DNA of 5,996 bases from assembly GCA_005878685.1 (NCBI GenBank), contig VBLN01000273.1:2051-8046 (forward strand), given 5' to 3'. The notes beneath the pieces are model-generated. The model saw only the letters and a program-made list of their open reading frames with translations, made no database searches and was not told where the DNA came from. Positions 4,850-5,996 of the stretch are shown here, in pieces. Position numbers and translations under genes: made by a program. The stretch comes from Deltaproteobacteria bacterium (GTDB taxonomy: Bacteria > Desulfobacterota > Binatia > UBA9968). How positions within the stretch are numbered: position 1 is the first letter of the stretch; the number at the start of each line of letters is the position of its first letter.

Positions 4850-5996
4850 TCATGCTTTCTCTACGTTGCAAACCAACGCTTTTCCCTCGTGCATCGAAAC
4901 GTTCGGATCGGCTATGAGGGAAGTCAACTCGTTGACAACGTCGCCCTTGGATAAGCCCTCGTATCCCCAGTGCCAGGGCATGCCGACCTGATGAATGACC
5001 TTGCCGTCAATCTTGAACGGCCGCATCCGCTTGGTGACCAGCGCCTTGGCGCGGATCTGCGTGCGCGGGCTGGATATCTTGCACCAGTCGAGATTCTTGA
5101 TGCCTTTCTCCTGGGCCAGCTCCGGACTGATCTCGACGAACAGTTCGGGCTGGAGCTCGGTGAGCCACGGCAGCCAGCGGCTCATGCCGCCCGCGAGATA
5201 GTGCTCGGTCAAGCGATACGTGGTTAGGACATACGGGAACTTTGGATCCCCCATCTTTGCCAGCGGGTTGCCGGAATCTTTCCAGTGTTTGTATACCGGG
5301 CTGGTCTGCTGCTGATAGAGGGGATTTTGTACCGGCGATTCGACCGGCTCGTAGTGCGTCGGCAGCGGGCCGTCGACCAGACCGCCGGGCACGAAGAGCC
5401 AACCGAGCCCGTCCGGCCGCATGATAAATGGCGCGGTGCCGGGAAGCCCATCCATGCCGGCTGCACCCGGCTTGGCTTTGTCCGTCGGCGGTTTCGTCGC
5501 GATGTAATCCGGCACGTCGTAGCCGACCCATTTCTTCGCCTCCGCGTCCCACCATACCCATTTCTTCCTCTCGCTCCACGGCTTCCCGTCGGGATCGGCG
5601 GACGCGCGGTTGTACATCACGCGGCGGTTCGCCGGCCACGCCCAACCCCACTCCAAGTGAGCGCCGGGTTTGCCGGGAGGATCCGGTGTGCGCCTGTCGG
5701 CGAGAAGCTTCCCCACCGCGGGGTAGACACCCGAGTAGATCCACGACGCGCAGGTCGTCGAGCCGTCGTCTTTCAGCTCGCCGAAACCGACGCAGTGACG
5801 CGCCGGATCTTCCGTGAAGAAACCGTTGATCTCTTTCAGGATCTTCAGCGCCGAAGGCTCGCCCTTTTTGCGCTCGGCTTCGTTCTCGTGCTCGTAGTCC
5901 CAGACGACGTTCTTCCACCCTTCATCGCGGGGCGCGGTCGAGTTGGCGTAGAGCTTCTTCAATCGCTTCCCAAGTTCGTAGCTGAACCAGGTGTCG
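4850..5996 (-). CDS. fdnG: Formate dehydrogenase catalytic (alpha) subunit, FDH-N type, C-terminal part (5' end off window)
   Basis: The alpha subunit oxidises formate to CO2 at a Mo/W bis-MGD centre. The visible 381 residues begin in DTWFSYELGKRLKKLYA and remain open to the right edge; the family is about 1000 residues, so roughly the last third is present. Segments matching E. coli FdnG/FdoG from memory include INGFFTED, WAWPANRRVMYNRAS, PDGKPW, FIMRPDGLGWLF, HYEPVESP, KFPYVLTTYRLTEHY and the C-terminal pterin-dinucleotide binding domain with QPELFVEISPELAQEKGI, MPWHWGYEGLSKGD and the end VEKA. The active-site Cys/Sec, the N-terminal cluster and the Tat signal are outside the window, so I cannot say whether this enzyme uses selenocysteine or prefers Mo or W. 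A TTG at 5962 is an internal Leu codon, not a start. Followed by the beta gene after 93 nt. Confidence 0.96.
   Translation of the reverse strand, partial: DTWFSYELGKRLKKLYANSTAPRDEGWKNVVWDYEHENEAERKKGEPSALKILKEINGFFTEDPARHCVGFGELKDDGSTTCASWIYSGVYPAVGKLLADRRTPDPPGKPGAHLEWGWAWPANRRVMYNRASADPDGKPWSERKKWVWWDAEAKKWVGYDVPDYIATKPPTDKAKPGAAGMDGLPGTAPFIMRPDGLGWLFVPGGLVDGPLPTHYEPVESPVQNPLYQQQTSPVYKHWKDSGNPLAKMGDPKFPYVLTTYRLTEHYLAGGMSRWLPWLTELQPELFVEISPELAQEKGIKNLDWCKISSPRTQIRAKALVTKRMRPFKIDGKVIHQVGMPWHWGYEGLSKGDVVNELTSLIADPNVSMHEGKALVCNVEKA

Noticed and set aside
4508..4954. 148-codon plus-strand frame covering the end of alpha, the gap and the start of beta
   Set aside because: It opposes two well-supported genes and its product has no recognisable features; the length comes from GC-rich antisense bias and the repeat.
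5007..5918. 303-codon open frame on the minus strand inside the FDH alpha gene
   Set aside because: It is a second-frame shadow of a firmly identified gene. Its translation is Arg-rich low-quality sequence with no family motifs.
5960..5962. TTG as a start codon giving a 370-residue protein
   Set aside because: The frame continues upstream to the window edge with conserved FDH alpha sequence, so this is an internal Leu codon.
1..5996. CRISPR array, tRNA, rRNA or transposase
   Set aside because: No regularly spaced repeats, tRNA-like sequence or transposase coding sequence was seen on either strand; nearly all of the window is coding.

Overview
All coding content in this window lies on the minus strand, so the genes read from right to left. 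It is a formate dehydrogenase (FDH) locus followed by a molybdopterin-cofactor gene and the start of a tungsten-type aldehyde oxidoreductase gene. The sequence is fairly GC-rich. The fdhE-type assembly gene, a lipoprotein signal and a four-cluster Fe-S subunit with a C-terminal membrane anchor suggest a diderm (Gram-negative type) bacterium with anaerobic or facultative metabolism. I cannot assign a lineage from the sequence alone.

Right to left: (1) the C-terminal 381 residues of an FDH-N type catalytic subunit, 5' end off the window; (2) a 93-nt gap holding a 22-bp imperfect inverted repeat built from short direct repeats; (3) the beta subunit with four [4Fe-4S] motifs; (4) an NrfD/PsrC-family membrane subunit, overlapping the beta gene by 4 nt and standing where FDH-N normally has a cytochrome b; (5) a 73-residue lipoprotein of unknown role starting 1 nt after nrfD; (6) fdhE, the FDH assembly factor; (7) a 128-residue protein I do not recognise. 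These genes are close-packed and probably form one transcription unit.

A non-coding stretch of about 165 nt (1389-1553) follows. It holds a 16-bp palindrome and a candidate sigma70-type promoter whose spacer contains a perfect 12-bp palindrome. This promoter would drive (8) a MobA-MoaD fusion protein and, 3 nt after it, (9) the N-terminal 145 residues of an aldehyde:ferredoxin oxidoreductase (AOR) family enzyme that runs off the left edge.

Inferred working: the alpha/beta subunits oxidise formate on the outer face of the membrane and pass electrons through the Fe-S chain to the NrfD-type quinone-reacting subunit. FdhE serves assembly of the catalytic subunit. The MobA domain makes the guanine dinucleotide cofactor the FDH needs, and the MoaD domain supplies sulfur for the pterin dithiolene that both the FDH and the AOR need. 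The points most worth following are the MobA-MoaD fusion, the two small uncharacterised proteins inside the FDH operon, the palindrome-bearing promoter, and the divergent cofactor-loop sequence of the AOR.
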